Source: PALSA-1006 sp964571195 (GTDB taxonomy: Bacteria > Pseudomonadota > Gammaproteobacteria > Burkholderiales > Gallionellaceae). Taken from it: a DNA stretch of 64,000 nt. Positions 41,720 through 49,408 of the stretch are shown here, piece after piece (the first letter of the stretch is position 1; each line of letters begins with the position of its first letter). The DNA lies in assembly GCA_964571195.1 (NCBI GenBank), contig CAZNAD010000002.1, forward strand, positions 1 to 64,000, in the 5' to 3' direction. A program made the position numbers and the translations under genes. The notes below the pieces were generated by a model. That model worked only from the letters and a program-made list of their open reading frames with translations, had not been told where the DNA came from and searched no databases.

Positions 41720-42201
41720 AACCGTCCGTTGGCGCGATTGATGTAATTGTTCATCTCGATCACCTCCTTGTTGCTGCGCCGTACGATATCGTGCAGGCTG
41801 CGCGCGACTCCGCGCATCATGTGATGGGCGATTATCGGCTTGGAGACGACGATATCCAAAAATTTGCTTTGGGTCAGATTCAGCATCTTTACGCTTCCTG
41901 ATGCGTAAAGTTTTGCGCTGACCTTGGTCACATCTCCACCGACGAACGTGATCATTCCCGCCAGATCGCCTTGCCTAAGCACGTGGTGGGTGACATCACC
42001 ATTTTCGCCAGGGTTCTTCACTTCGATATTGCCCTGGGCAACCACCAGTAGACTGTCCGGGTGTTCGGCGGTCGAGGGGGATATCTCATCGCCGGGTTGG
42101 AATTCATGGATATCAAACAAATTCTGAACTTGGCGAATATCGTCGTCCGACAGTTCTTTGGTGATGCTTGAAGCACGTAATGAATCAAACACTATGGTCA
42201 T
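41716..42201 (-). CDS. Cyclic nucleotide-binding-domain protein
   Basis: A 161-aa protein consisting mainly of a CAP-family cyclic nucleotide-binding fold (about residues 15-135): LFDIHEFQPGDEI, LLVVAQGNIEV and LRQGDLAGMITFVGG. It lacks a helix-turn-helix, so it is not a typical CRP regulator. The phosphate-binding R of true cAMP sites is not evident (LAGMITFV region), so ligand binding is uncertain. It may be a regulatory subunit or sensor for a partner I cannot identify. Confidence 0.82.
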   Translation of the reverse strand: MTIVFDSLRASSITKELSDDDIRQVQNLFDIHEFQPGDEISPSTAEHPDSLLVVAQGNIEVKNPGENGDVTHHVLRQGDLAGMITFVGGDVTKVSAKLYASGSVKMLNLTQSKFLDIVVSKPIIAHHMMRGVARSLHDIVRRSNKEVIEMNNYINRANGRF

Positions 42202-42313
42202 CTTATCCCCTTGTTGGTCAAATGCGGACTATGGTTTCTAATGCAAAACAAGACATTGGCTTGCCCTGAGACGCGATTCTACGTGGTGGATATGGGAAAT
42301 GAAATGTGCGTAA

Positions 42314-42337
42314 CGGCCTAGATATTTATCTAGACCG
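42314..42337. promoter_or_regulatory. Near-perfect palindrome, possible operator
   Basis: CGGCCTAGATATTTATCTAG continues with ACCG to form arms of 11 bp with one mismatch and a two-base centre. It lies about 113 bases upstream of the cyclic nucleotide-binding protein gene and downstream of the gene at 42386. No U-run follows, so an operator is more likely than a terminator. Confidence 0.4.
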
Positions 42338-42385
42338 TAGTCAAATTGCCTGGAGTGGGGTACGTGTGCGCTCTGTCGGAGTTGG

Positions 42386-42736
42386 TCAGGGGACAATGGA
42401 GAATAGCTTGGGTTGCTGGCGTCTGTAGTCGTTCAGGTGATGCACGGTCATCGGCGTGAGTTCTTTGATGACTACCCAGATCTGTAATGGGAAACGTTCC
42501 GCATCGGCCAGCTTCTTTGATAATGCCAGCCATGCCGCCCAATCGACCTGCGGCATCCGCGCGCGCACTTCGGCGGGGATGTCGGCGGCGGTCTGTGCCA
42601 TGCTGCCCAGCAGTCGCAAGGTCTCGATGCGGGTCAGGCGACTGTTGAAGAATTCGCGTTCATCCAGCTCCTCGGTCAAGGTGATGACATCCAGTCCGAG
42701 TTGCCGCATCAAACCGAGCAAGGCTCCGGTCAGCAT
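42386..42736 (-). CDS. Protein of unknown function coupled to the Fe-S oxidoreductase
   Basis: A 116-aa helical protein with no signal peptide. The segment IETLRLLGSMAQTAADIPAEV followed by PQVDWAAWLALSKKL faintly recalls HepT/DUF86 proteins, but the RX4-6H motif of HepT is missing (quoted in part). It overlaps the upstream Fe-S gene by seven bases, implying joint translation. Function not recognised. Confidence 0.75.
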   Translation of the reverse strand: MLTGALLGLMRQLGLDVITLTEELDEREFFNSRLTRIETLRLLGSMAQTAADIPAEVRARMPQVDWAAWLALSKKLADAERFPLQIWVVIKELTPMTVHHLNDYRRQQPKLFSIVP

Positions 42737-44100
42737 CGCGCACCTCCCGTAGCAAGCGCATCGCGCAGCAACAGTGCGACATGGGACGCTTCCCGGTTCG
42801 CGCCCTCGCGTATCTGGTGGCGGCAGGAAAAACCGTTGGCAAGGATGGCTGCGTCGGGGGCGGCGCGTAATGCAGGCAGCAGGTCGAGTTCGGCCATCTG
42901 CATGGAGACGGTCGCATGTTCGGCTTCCAGCCCAAAGCTACCCGCCATACCGCAACAACTGGCTTCGATGAATTCGAACTCGAACTCGGGGATCAGCCGC
43001 AACACTTTGCGCAGTGATTTCATCGCACCGACGGCTTTCTGGTGGCAGTGTCCGTGTACCAGTGTCTTGCCCGGTGGCAATGGTTGGAATTCCAGCGTGA
43101 AGCGTTTGCGGTCGTGTTCGCGCGCGATGAATTCTTCGAACAGATAGACCTGTTTGGCCAATGCCTCGGATTGTTCACCCAGACCGAGTTTCAGATGGTC
43201 GTCGCGCAACGACAAAATGCACGAGGGTTCCAGTCCGACGATGGGAATGCCTTGCTCCAAAGCCGGACGCAAGGCCCGGTGCATACGTTGTGCTTCGCGC
43301 CGCGCCGCATCGACCTGCCCCAATGAGAGATAAGTACGGCCACAGCACAGGGCGCGGTTTGGCTCTGCATCGTTGGCGAGCGGGTGCAGGGGGATGACGT
43401 TATACCCTGCCGCCACCAACACTTGCTGTGCGGCGCGGGCGATCTTCGGCTCGAAGTGAGTGGCGAAGGTGTCGATGAAGAGGATGACATCCTTATCTGT
43501 CGAGCCTCCGTCCATGCTTCGATACGCTGCGCTACTCAGCACGAACGGAGTAGCAACAGGCTCCGGCAATTGGCGTTGCGCCGAGATGCCGAAGAACTGT
43601 TCCCCCAGCTTTGCCAGCCACGGCGCACGATTACGCCAGCGGATCAGGCCGCGCACCAGATGGCGGTGCCGCAGTTGTTGCGGTAGGCTCGCCACCAGCT
43701 TGTCGCGCCACGAAACTCCCGTGCGCGCATTGCGCTGTGCCTGATATTCGATCTTGATGGCGGCCATATCCACCTGGTTGGCGCATTCGCGCTTGCAACC
43801 TTTGCAGCCGACACAGAGTTCCATTGCGGCGGCGAGGCGCGTGTCGGCGAAAGCATCGTCGCCGAGTTCGCCGTTCAGTGCGGCCTTGAGCACTTTCACC
43901 CGTCCACCCGGCGAATGCGCCGGGTCGTCGGTGGCGCGGAAGCTGGGACACATCACCCCTTTGGGTTTGCGCTGGCATTGTTTGTCGCCGATACACACGG
44001 CTACGGCCTTGGCAAAATCACCGCCCGTGGCGGGGATGCCCGCGTAAGCGTCGCCCTGTCCGGCGGTTTCGTAAGAAGACCAGTCGAGAAAATGTTTCAT
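42730..44100 (-). CDS. Fe-S oxidoreductase, GlpC/GlcF-like, with repeat-derived insert
   Basis: A 456-aa soluble redox protein matching the C-terminal Fe-S half of FAD-linked lactate/glycolate dehydrogenases. Two cluster regions are CIGDKQCQRKPKGVMCPS and CVGCKGCKRECANQVDM. Two CCG-type domains follow, with ALCCGRTYLS and ASCCGMAGSFGLE, which ligate clusters or bind substrate. The usual FAD-binding half is absent and no such gene is adjacent. Residues about 181-201 (PVATPFVLSSAAYRSMDGG) are encoded by a repeat sequence. The gene is divergent from nifB, so it might share the nif regulatory region; that is unproven. Confidence 0.85.
   Translation of the reverse strand: MKHFLDWSSYETAGQGDAYAGIPATGGDFAKAVAVCIGDKQCQRKPKGVMCPSFRATDDPAHSPGGRVKVLKAALNGELGDDAFADTRLAAAMELCVGCKGCKRECANQVDMAAIKIEYQAQRNARTGVSWRDKLVASLPQQLRHRHLVRGLIRWRNRAPWLAKLGEQFFGISAQRQLPEPVATPFVLSSAAYRSMDGGSTDKDVILFIDTFATHFEPKIARAAQQVLVAAGYNVIPLHPLANDAEPNRALCCGRTYLSLGQVDAARREAQRMHRALRPALEQGIPIVGLEPSCILSLRDDHLKLGLGEQSEALAKQVYLFEEFIAREHDRKRFTLEFQPLPPGKTLVHGHCHQKAVGAMKSLRKVLRLIPEFEFEFIEASCCGMAGSFGLEAEHATVSMQMAELDLLPALRAAPDAAILANGFSCRHQIREGANREASHVALLLRDALATGGARC
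43500..43556. repeat. Short dispersed repeat within the Fe-S oxidoreductase gene
   Basis: The sequence CTTCGATACGCTGCGCTACT followed by CAGCACGAACGGAG resembles the interior of the MITE-like elements (CTCGATACATCGCGCAAGCG, then CTCAGGACGAACGG) and a dispersed CTTCGA...GCTCAG.ACGAACGG repeat known from many proteobacteria. It is read in frame by the gene. Confidence 0.7.
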
Positions 44101-44192
44101 GCGCGCTTAAGACGCAAATACAGTGCCAGTGCATAAAGAATGGTGGCAAGACCGTTCAACTCACCCCCCGCAAGTGCTGCCGCGCACGGTTT

Positions 44193-44208
44193 TGTCGCCT
44201 TCGTCACA
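44193..44208. promoter_or_regulatory. NifA upstream activator site, distal
   Basis: TGTCGCCTTCGTCACA fits TGT-N10-ACA exactly. It is centred about 120 bases upstream of the predicted nifB transcription start and 33 bases (about three helical turns) from the proximal site. Confidence 0.75.
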
Positions 44209-44225
44209 AGCCGTGCACCGGGTCA

Positions 44226-44241
44226 TGTGCCATTTCTAACA
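44226..44241. promoter_or_regulatory. NifA upstream activator site, proximal
   Basis: TGTGCCATTTCTAACA fits TGT-N10-ACA exactly and is centred about 88 bases upstream of the predicted start, within the usual NifA range. Confidence 0.8.
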
Positions 44242-44293
44242 GCGCAAGAGGGGTGTGGATATATAAAACAAGGAGTTAATTCGCAATCGTGGG

Positions 44294-44310
44294 CGGGCAC
44301 GCAGTTTGCT
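44294..44310 (+). promoter_or_regulatory. Sigma-54 promoter of nifB
   Basis: CGGGCACGCAGTTTGCT: GGCAC and TTGCT with GG and GC exactly 10 bases apart, a near-perfect -24/-12 element. Transcription should start near 44322, leaving a short leader with GGAGGA before the GTG start codon. Confidence 0.92.
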
Positions 44311-44345
44311 CATTCTCTGGCAAACCCTAGTCGGAGGATAACAGC

Positions 44346-45851
44346 GTGCAATTACCCGTCATCAACAACATAGCAAGTGAAGCCAAATCTGGTGGCTGCT
44401 CCGCCGGATCGTGTGGCTCGACCGACGACCAGATGAATCATCTGCCGGAGCAAATTCGCGACAAGGTGAAGAATCACCCTTGTTATTCCGAAGAGGCGCA
44501 TCACTACTTCGCACGTATGCACGTGGCGGTGGCTCCGGCCTGCAACATCCAGTGCAACTATTGCAACCGCAAATATGACTGCGCCAACGAGTCACGTCCC
44601 GGCGTGGTGTCCGAGTTGCACCAACCGGTGCAAGCGGTGAAAAAAGTCTTGGCGGTCGCGGCGACCATCCCGCAGATGACCGTGCTGGGCATCGCCGGGC
44701 CCGGTGATCCTTTGGCCAACCCGGAGCGCACCTTCGAGACGTTCCGCATGTTGTCCGAGCAAGCGCCGGACATCAAGCTGTGCGTCTCGACCAACGGCCT
44801 GTCGCTGCCCGAACAGGTGGAGCGCCTGTCGCAATACAACATCGACCACGTGACCATCACGATCAATTGTGTTGATCCCGATGTGGGCGCGCAGATCTAT
44901 CCGTGGATCTTCTGGAAGAACAAGCGCATCAAGGGACGCGAAGCAGCCGAGATACTCATCGCGCAACAGCAGAAAGGTCTGGAGATGCTGGTGGCCAGAG
45001 GCATCCTGGTGAAGGTGAACTCGGTGATGATCCCCGGCGTGAACGACAAGCATCTGGAAGAAGTGTCGAAAATCGTGAAGGCCAAGGGTGCGTTCCTGCA
45101 CAACGTGATGCCGCTCATTTCCGAAGCCGAGCACGGCACCTACTACGGTCTTACCGGCCAGCGCGGTCCGACCAACGAAGAGCTGCAAGCCTTGCAGGAT
45201 GCCTGCGAGGGCGACATGAACATGATGCGCCATTGCCGCCAGTGCCGCGCCGATGCGGTGGGATTGCTGGGCGAGGACCGTGGAGCGGAGTTCACCATGG
45301 ACAAGGTCGAGCAGATGGAGATCAACTACTCAGAGGCGATGAAGATGCGCGCCGAGGTGCATGCGGCGATCAACGAAGAGCTGGAGAGCAAGCGCCTCGC
45401 CAAGGAAAGCAAAGTGCAGTTGGTGAGCATCCAGGGTGTGCAGAAGAAAGAAGTGACCCGTCCCGTGTTGATGGCGGTTGCCACCAAAGGCGGCGGCGTG
45501 ATCAACGAACACTTCGGCCATGCGGGCGAGTTCCTGATCTACGAAGCATCGTCTGATGGTGTGCGTTTCATCGGTCACCGCAAGACCACGCCGTACTGTG
45601 AAGGCGGCGATACCTGCGGTGATGGCGAAAGCGCGTTGGATAAAACCTTGCGTGTGTTGGCGGGTTGCGAAGCCGTGCTGTGCAGCAAGGTCGGCTACGA
45701 ACCCTGGGGGCCGCTGGAAGCCGCTGGTATTCAGCCTAACGGCGAACACGCGATGGAGCAGATCGAAGATGCCATCTTGAAGGTGTACGAAGAGATGCGT
45801 GTCGCAGGCAAGCTGGGAGACAAGCCTGAGACACAGAAAAAGGTAGCTTAA
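44346..45851 (+). CDS. nifB: Nitrogenase cofactor biosynthesis protein NifB
   Basis: Radical SAM enzyme that makes NifB-co, the [8Fe-9S-C] precursor of FeMo-co. 501 aa from a GTG start with Shine-Dalgarno GGAGGA. The radical SAM motif is CNIQCNYC (about residue 63), with further cluster cysteines in MRHCRQCRADAVG. The C-terminal NifX/NafY-like domain (about residues 375-485) starts VLMAVATKGGGVINEHFGHA. Two NifA sites and a sigma-54 promoter precede it, so expression should be limited to nitrogen-fixing conditions. First gene of the nif accessory operon. Confidence 0.98.
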   Translation: MQLPVINNIASEAKSGGCSAGSCGSTDDQMNHLPEQIRDKVKNHPCYSEEAHHYFARMHVAVAPACNIQCNYCNRKYDCANESRPGVVSELHQPVQAVKKVLAVAATIPQMTVLGIAGPGDPLANPERTFETFRMLSEQAPDIKLCVSTNGLSLPEQVERLSQYNIDHVTITINCVDPDVGAQIYPWIFWKNKRIKGREAAEILIAQQQKGLEMLVARGILVKVNSVMIPGVNDKHLEEVSKIVKAKGAFLHNVMPLISEAEHGTYYGLTGQRGPTNEELQALQDACEGDMNMMRHCRQCRADAVGLLGEDRGAEFTMDKVEQMEINYSEAMKMRAEVHAAINEELESKRLAKESKVQLVSIQGVQKKEVTRPVLMAVATKGGGVINEHFGHAGEFLIYEASSDGVRFIGHRKTTPYCEGGDTCGDGESALDKTLRVLAGCEAVLCSKVGYEPWGPLEAAGIQPNGEHAMEQIEDAILKVYEEMRVAGKLGDKPETQKKVA

Positions 45852-45856
45852 AACCC

Positions 45857-45955
45857 TTCACCACAGAGACACCGAGACACAGAGAAAAGCGAAAAACAAA
45901 TGACTTGCCTTGGTTTTCTCTGTGCCCCCTCTGTGTCTCGGTGTCTCTGTGGTAG
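45857..45955. repeat. Intergenic inverted repeat, family A copy 3
   Basis: About 99 bases between nifB and fdxN with arms ACCACAGAGACACCGAGACA and CTCGGTGTCTCTGTGGT. Transcription of the operon must pass through this potential hairpin, which could reduce or stabilise the distal message. Confidence 0.85.
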
Positions 45956-45986
45956 ATGAATTGTTTTTTTAATTGGAAGAGTAATC

Positions 45987-46241
45987 ATGGCACTCGAAAT
46001 CATCGAACTCTGCACCAACTGTTATGCCTGCGAGCCGTTGTGTCCGAGCAAGGCGATCTATGAAGCGAAGCCGCATTTTATGATCGACCCGGATAAATGC
46101 AACGAATGCGCCGGTGATTTCGAGGATTCGCAATGCGCGAGCATCTGCCCTATCGAAGGCGCGATCCTGAATGCGGACGGCGTTCCGATGAATCCGCCCG
46201 GTTCGCTCACCGGCATCCCCATGCAGAAATTGGCGGCCTGA
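45987..46241 (+). CDS. fdxN: 2[4Fe-4S] ferredoxin FdxN
   Basis: An 84-aa bacterial-type ferredoxin with cluster motifs CTNCYACEPLCP and the extended second motif CNECAGDFEDSQCASICP, the pattern of nif-linked FdxN. Electron donor to nitrogenase and possibly to NifB. It stands directly between nifB and nifO, as in other diazotrophs. Confidence 0.95.
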   Translation: MALEIIELCTNCYACEPLCPSKAIYEAKPHFMIDPDKCNECAGDFEDSQCASICPIEGAILNADGVPMNPPGSLTGIPMQKLAA

Positions 46242-46242
46242 C

Positions 46243-46671
46243 ATGGCGACTGTCGTTTTTTATGAAAAGCCCGGCTGCGGCAACAACACCAAACAGAAGG
46301 TGTGGTTGGCTGCGTCCGGCCATACCGTGCTGGCAAAGAACCTGCTCACCGAGAAGTGGACTGCGGAACGCTTGCGCGCGTTCTTCGGCGATTTGCCCGT
46401 GGCCAAGTGGCTCAACCCCGCCGCGCCCAAAGTGAAAGCTGGCGAAGTCGATCCGGCAACATACAGCGCAGAAGCCGCGCTCGAACTGATGTTGCAGGAG
46501 CCGCTGTTCATCAAGCGCCCCTTGATGGAAGTGGACGGTGTGTTGCGCGTCGGTTTCGATGCCAAAGCTGTGGATGCATGGATCGGCCTTAACGACTCGC
46601 AACCCAAAGAGGAACCGTGTCCCATCTGCCACCGTTCTGAACCTTGCCCGATACCGGAAGCGGTGACATGA
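46243..46671 (+). CDS. nifO: ArsC/Spx-like nitrogenase-associated protein (NifO family)
   Basis: A 142-aa thioredoxin-fold protein starting VVFYEKPGCGNNTKQK. The arsenate reductase motif C-x5-R is changed to CGNNTKQK, so arsenate reduction is unlikely. The C-terminal CPICHRSEPCP adds cysteines. NifO homologues lie in nif clusters and have been linked to molybdenum use; the exact reaction is not known. The stop overlaps the next start (ATGA). Confidence 0.85.
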   Translation: MATVVFYEKPGCGNNTKQKVWLAASGHTVLAKNLLTEKWTAERLRAFFGDLPVAKWLNPAAPKVKAGEVDPATYSAEAALELMLQEPLFIKRPLMEVDGVLRVGFDAKAVDAWIGLNDSQPKEEPCPICHRSEPCPIPEAVT

Positions 46672-47939
46672 AACCGATACCGGATGCCGTCGAGATCGCA
46701 CCTGGCACGCATTGGATCGGCGCGCTCGATCCCGGCTTGCGCGAATTCGACATCATCCTCAAGACGGCCAACGGCACCACCTACAATTCCTATTGTGTGC
46801 GCGGTGCTAACGGTGTGGCCGTCATCGACACCGTTAAGGCATCACACGCCGACGAGTTTTTTCGCCGGCTCGAACAAGTCGCGCGTTATGACGAGATCAG
46901 CACCATCGTGTTGAACCATCTGGAGCCGGATCATAGCGGCGCATTGCCCGAGCTGATGCGCCGCGCACCGCAAGCCAAACTGTATATCTCGGCCAAAGCG
47001 CAATTGATGCTGAAAGCTTTGGTCAAAACTGACAAACTTGATTTCAATATTGTGCAAACGGGCGACAGTGTCGATCTGGGCGGTCGCACCCTGCGTTTTT
47101 TCAGCACGCCGTTCCTGCATTGGCCGGACACGCAATGCACACTGGTGGAAGAACAAAACATCCTGTTCAGCGGCGATGTGTTCGGCTGCCACTTCTGCGA
47201 TGCACGCCTGTTCAATGACCAGGTCGGCGATTTCCGTTTCTCGTTCGAGTATTACTATCAGCACATCATGCGCCCGTTCCGCGAGCATGTGCTGGAGGCG
47301 CTGACGCTGCTCGAACCGTTGCCGCTGAAACTCATTGCCCCGGCACACGGCCCCATCCTGCGTGATGCACCGCAAAGTTATGTGCAGCGTTACCGGCAAC
47401 TGGCATCGCCGTTGCTGCATAACGAAGTGGGCGCTGACAATAAATCGCTACTGGTGTTCTATATCTCCTCTTACGGCAACACGGCGCTGATGGCCCAAGC
47501 CGTGGCGGAGGGAGCCGAAACTGTGACGGGTGTGCGTGTTTCGCTGTATGACTTGCAGGCGATGGGCGATCTGCCTTTTGTCGATCTGATCGAGGAGGCG
47601 GACGGCATCGCCTTCGGTTCGCCCACCATCAATGGCGATGCGGTGAAGCCGGTGTGGGATCTGCTGTCGTCGCTCGCCGTCATCAAAGTGCGCGACAAAA
47701 TCGGTGCGGCATTCGGCTCTTACGGCTGGAGCGGAGAAGCCATCAATATGATCGAAGACCGCCTGCGCGGACTCAAGCTGCGCGTACCGATCAAGGGCGT
47801 GCGCGCACGGCTCATTCCCACCGAAGAAGAACTCGATAAATGCCGCGACCTCGGCAAGCAACTCGCCCAACATTTGACCGGTACGGTTGATCGCCGCGTC
47901 ATTTCTATGTCTGAACTACTCGCCAGCAGCCATGCGTGA
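46668..47939 (+). CDS. Flavodiiron protein (FprA-like O2/NO reductase)
   Basis: A 423-aa A-type flavoprotein. The metallo-beta-lactamase-like domain holds the di-iron ligands in HLEPDHSG, FSGDVFG and APAHGP, and the FMN-binding flavodoxin domain starts LLVFYISSYGNTALM (about residue 265). Such proteins reduce O2 to water or NO to N2O using reduced rubredoxin or ferredoxin. There is no rubredoxin domain, so a ferredoxin from this operon may be the donor. In a nif operon its likely job is to protect nitrogenase from O2 or NO. The ATG at 46668 overlaps nifO. Confidence 0.92.
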   Translation: MKPIPDAVEIAPGTHWIGALDPGLREFDIILKTANGTTYNSYCVRGANGVAVIDTVKASHADEFFRRLEQVARYDEISTIVLNHLEPDHSGALPELMRRAPQAKLYISAKAQLMLKALVKTDKLDFNIVQTGDSVDLGGRTLRFFSTPFLHWPDTQCTLVEEQNILFSGDVFGCHFCDARLFNDQVGDFRFSFEYYYQHIMRPFREHVLEALTLLEPLPLKLIAPAHGPILRDAPQSYVQRYRQLASPLLHNEVGADNKSLLVFYISSYGNTALMAQAVAEGAETVTGVRVSLYDLQAMGDLPFVDLIEEADGIAFGSPTINGDAVKPVWDLLSSLAVIKVRDKIGAAFGSYGWSGEAINMIEDRLRGLKLRVPIKGVRARLIPTEEELDKCRDLGKQLAQHLTGTVDRRVISMSELLASSHA

Positions 47940-47974
47940 AATTTCTAAATATTCGGGATTCGGCATGTCTGCTT

Positions 47975-48050
47975 TCCCTCACCCCAACCCTCTCCCGGGT
48001 GATGCCCCTCTCTCTAACTCTCTCCCGCAAGCGGGAGAAAGGACGAACGT
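47975..48050. repeat. GC-rich palindromic repeat, family B copy 4
   Basis: Contains TCCCTCACCCCAACCCTCTC and CTCTCTCCCGCAAGCGGGAG with an AAAGGACG tail, a diverged member of the family seen at 2449 and 37970. It separates the flavodiiron gene from the ferredoxin gene within the nif operon. Confidence 0.75.
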
Positions 48051-48124
48051 GAAAGGCAATCTTCAACTCTCGGGCGAGGGGGCAAACGCCGCGCTATGCG
48101 CATTTCAACCTCTGGAGCAATCAC

Positions 48125-48409
48125 ATGCCTAAAGCCAATGTCACCTTTGAAAAACTCGGGGTCACGATCAGCGTTCCCGCCGGAACACGCCTCATCGAAA
48201 TTTCCGAGAAGGTCGGTGCCAGTATCACCTACGGTTGCCGCGAAGGGGAGTGCGGTACTTGCATCATGAAGATCGTCTCCGGCATGGAGCACATGAGCGA
48301 GCGCTCGGTATTGGAAGACAAAGTATTGCAGGAGAACATGGCGGGTCGCAGCGACCGCCTCGCCTGTCAGGCGCAAGTGCTGGGCGGCGACATCGTCGTC
48401 AAAGCATGA
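48125..48409 (+). CDS. [2Fe-2S] plant-type ferredoxin
   Basis: A 94-aa ferredoxin with cluster motif CREGECGTC (residues 38-46) and the fourth Cys in RLACQAQV. Short hydrophobic strands around VPAGTRLIEISEK match the adrenodoxin/plant ferredoxin fold. Likely an electron carrier for nitrogenase, cofactor assembly or the flavodiiron protein; a specific partner cannot be named. Confidence 0.9.
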   Translation: MPKANVTFEKLGVTISVPAGTRLIEISEKVGASITYGCREGECGTCIMKIVSGMEHMSERSVLEDKVLQENMAGRSDRLACQAQVLGGDIVVKA

Positions 48410-48453
48410 GCATCTAATCGAATTTTTAACCACAACTTAAAGGAGTCACTGTA

Positions 48454-48813
48454 ATGCCGAACATCACTTTTTCCAGCCCGCTGCACAAAGACAAGACTGT
48501 GTATGCCGTGGCCGGTAGCCATACCATGACCGTGCTGAAACTGGCCAAGGACAACCACATCCCCATCGATTTCGGTTGCGAGAACGGTGAGTGCTCGACT
48601 TGTCTGGTGAAGGTCACCAACCTGACCAACAAAGGCCCGATGGCAGGCCCGCTCACCGACCGCGAGATCAGTGTGCTCAAAGGTTCCGGCAAGATCACCG
48701 CAGCCCAGATCGAGGCGATGAAGGTGAATGACGTGATCACTACCGAATGGCGTCTGGCTTGCCAGATGGTGCTGCGCGATGAAGATCTGCTGATCGAATA
48801 TCCCAGCAAGTAA
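48454..48813 (+). CDS. FeSII / Shethna protein II-like [2Fe-2S] ferredoxin
   Basis: A 119-aa ferredoxin that aligns along its length with Azotobacter FeSII as I recall it. It opens NITFSSPLHKDKTVYAVAGS, has the cluster motif CENGECSTC, a middle LTDREISVLKGSGK insertion typical of FeSII, and RLACQMV with DEDLLIEY near the end. FeSII binds nitrogenase under oxidative stress to form a protected inactive complex. That role is inferred from similarity; its place in the nif operon supports it. Confidence 0.88.
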   Translation: MPNITFSSPLHKDKTVYAVAGSHTMTVLKLAKDNHIPIDFGCENGECSTCLVKVTNLTNKGPMAGPLTDREISVLKGSGKITAAQIEAMKVNDVITTEWRLACQMVLRDEDLLIEYPSK

Positions 48814-48819
48814 ACCACC

Positions 48820-49401
48820 ATGCGCACCGACGTCATGCTGAATCAGAGAATACCGCTACAGCCACAGAGTCTGTATACGGAGCTGATGGCGCATGCGACC
48901 GGTTTGCCGAACGATGAGGCGTTTGCGCAGATGATTTCCAGCCAGATCGGCGGTGCGGGTGCGTTGCCGCCGGGTCTGGGGCTGGAGGAAAAGGATTTTT
49001 CCGCATTGCTGGCACGACACTTCCCCGGTGTCGAGCTGGTCGTGCGCAATGCGGGCAAGACCGACGATCCGCGAGCACTGGAACGTGACGACGTGCTCAG
49101 CCTGCTGCTTGAATATCGCGCTTGCCAGGACAGTTCGGAACAATGGATGGCCGAGATCGTTACAGCTGCGTGTATGGCCAGCGACCACCTGTGGCAAGAC
49201 TTGGGGCTTTGGTCGCGCGATCCGCTCAGCAAGCTCATGACGCAGAATTTTCCCGCGCTGGCTGCGAAGAACGTGCATGACATGAAGTGGAAGAAGTTCC
49301 TCTACAAACAACTGTGCGAGAAGGAAGGTATCAACGCCTGTCGTGCGCCGAGCTGCGAGTATTGCGTGGATTACTTGAAGTGTTTCGGGCCGGAAGAATA
49401 A
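48820..49401 (+). CDS. nifQ: Molybdenum donor protein NifQ
   Basis: A 193-aa Fe-S protein that delivers Mo to FeMo-co assembly. The conserved C-terminal motif is WKKFLYKQLCEKEG, then C-x4-C-x2-C-x6-C in CRAPSCEYCVDYLKCFGPE. The N-terminal half (about residues 20-150) is the normal helical region. It lies seven bases after the FeSII-like gene. Confidence 0.95.
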   Translation: MRTDVMLNQRIPLQPQSLYTELMAHATGLPNDEAFAQMISSQIGGAGALPPGLGLEEKDFSALLARHFPGVELVVRNAGKTDDPRALERDDVLSLLLEYRACQDSSEQWMAEIVTAACMASDHLWQDLGLWSRDPLSKLMTQNFPALAAKNVHDMKWKKFLYKQLCEKEGINACRAPSCEYCVDYLKCFGPEE

Positions 49402-49408
49402 TTTCCGC

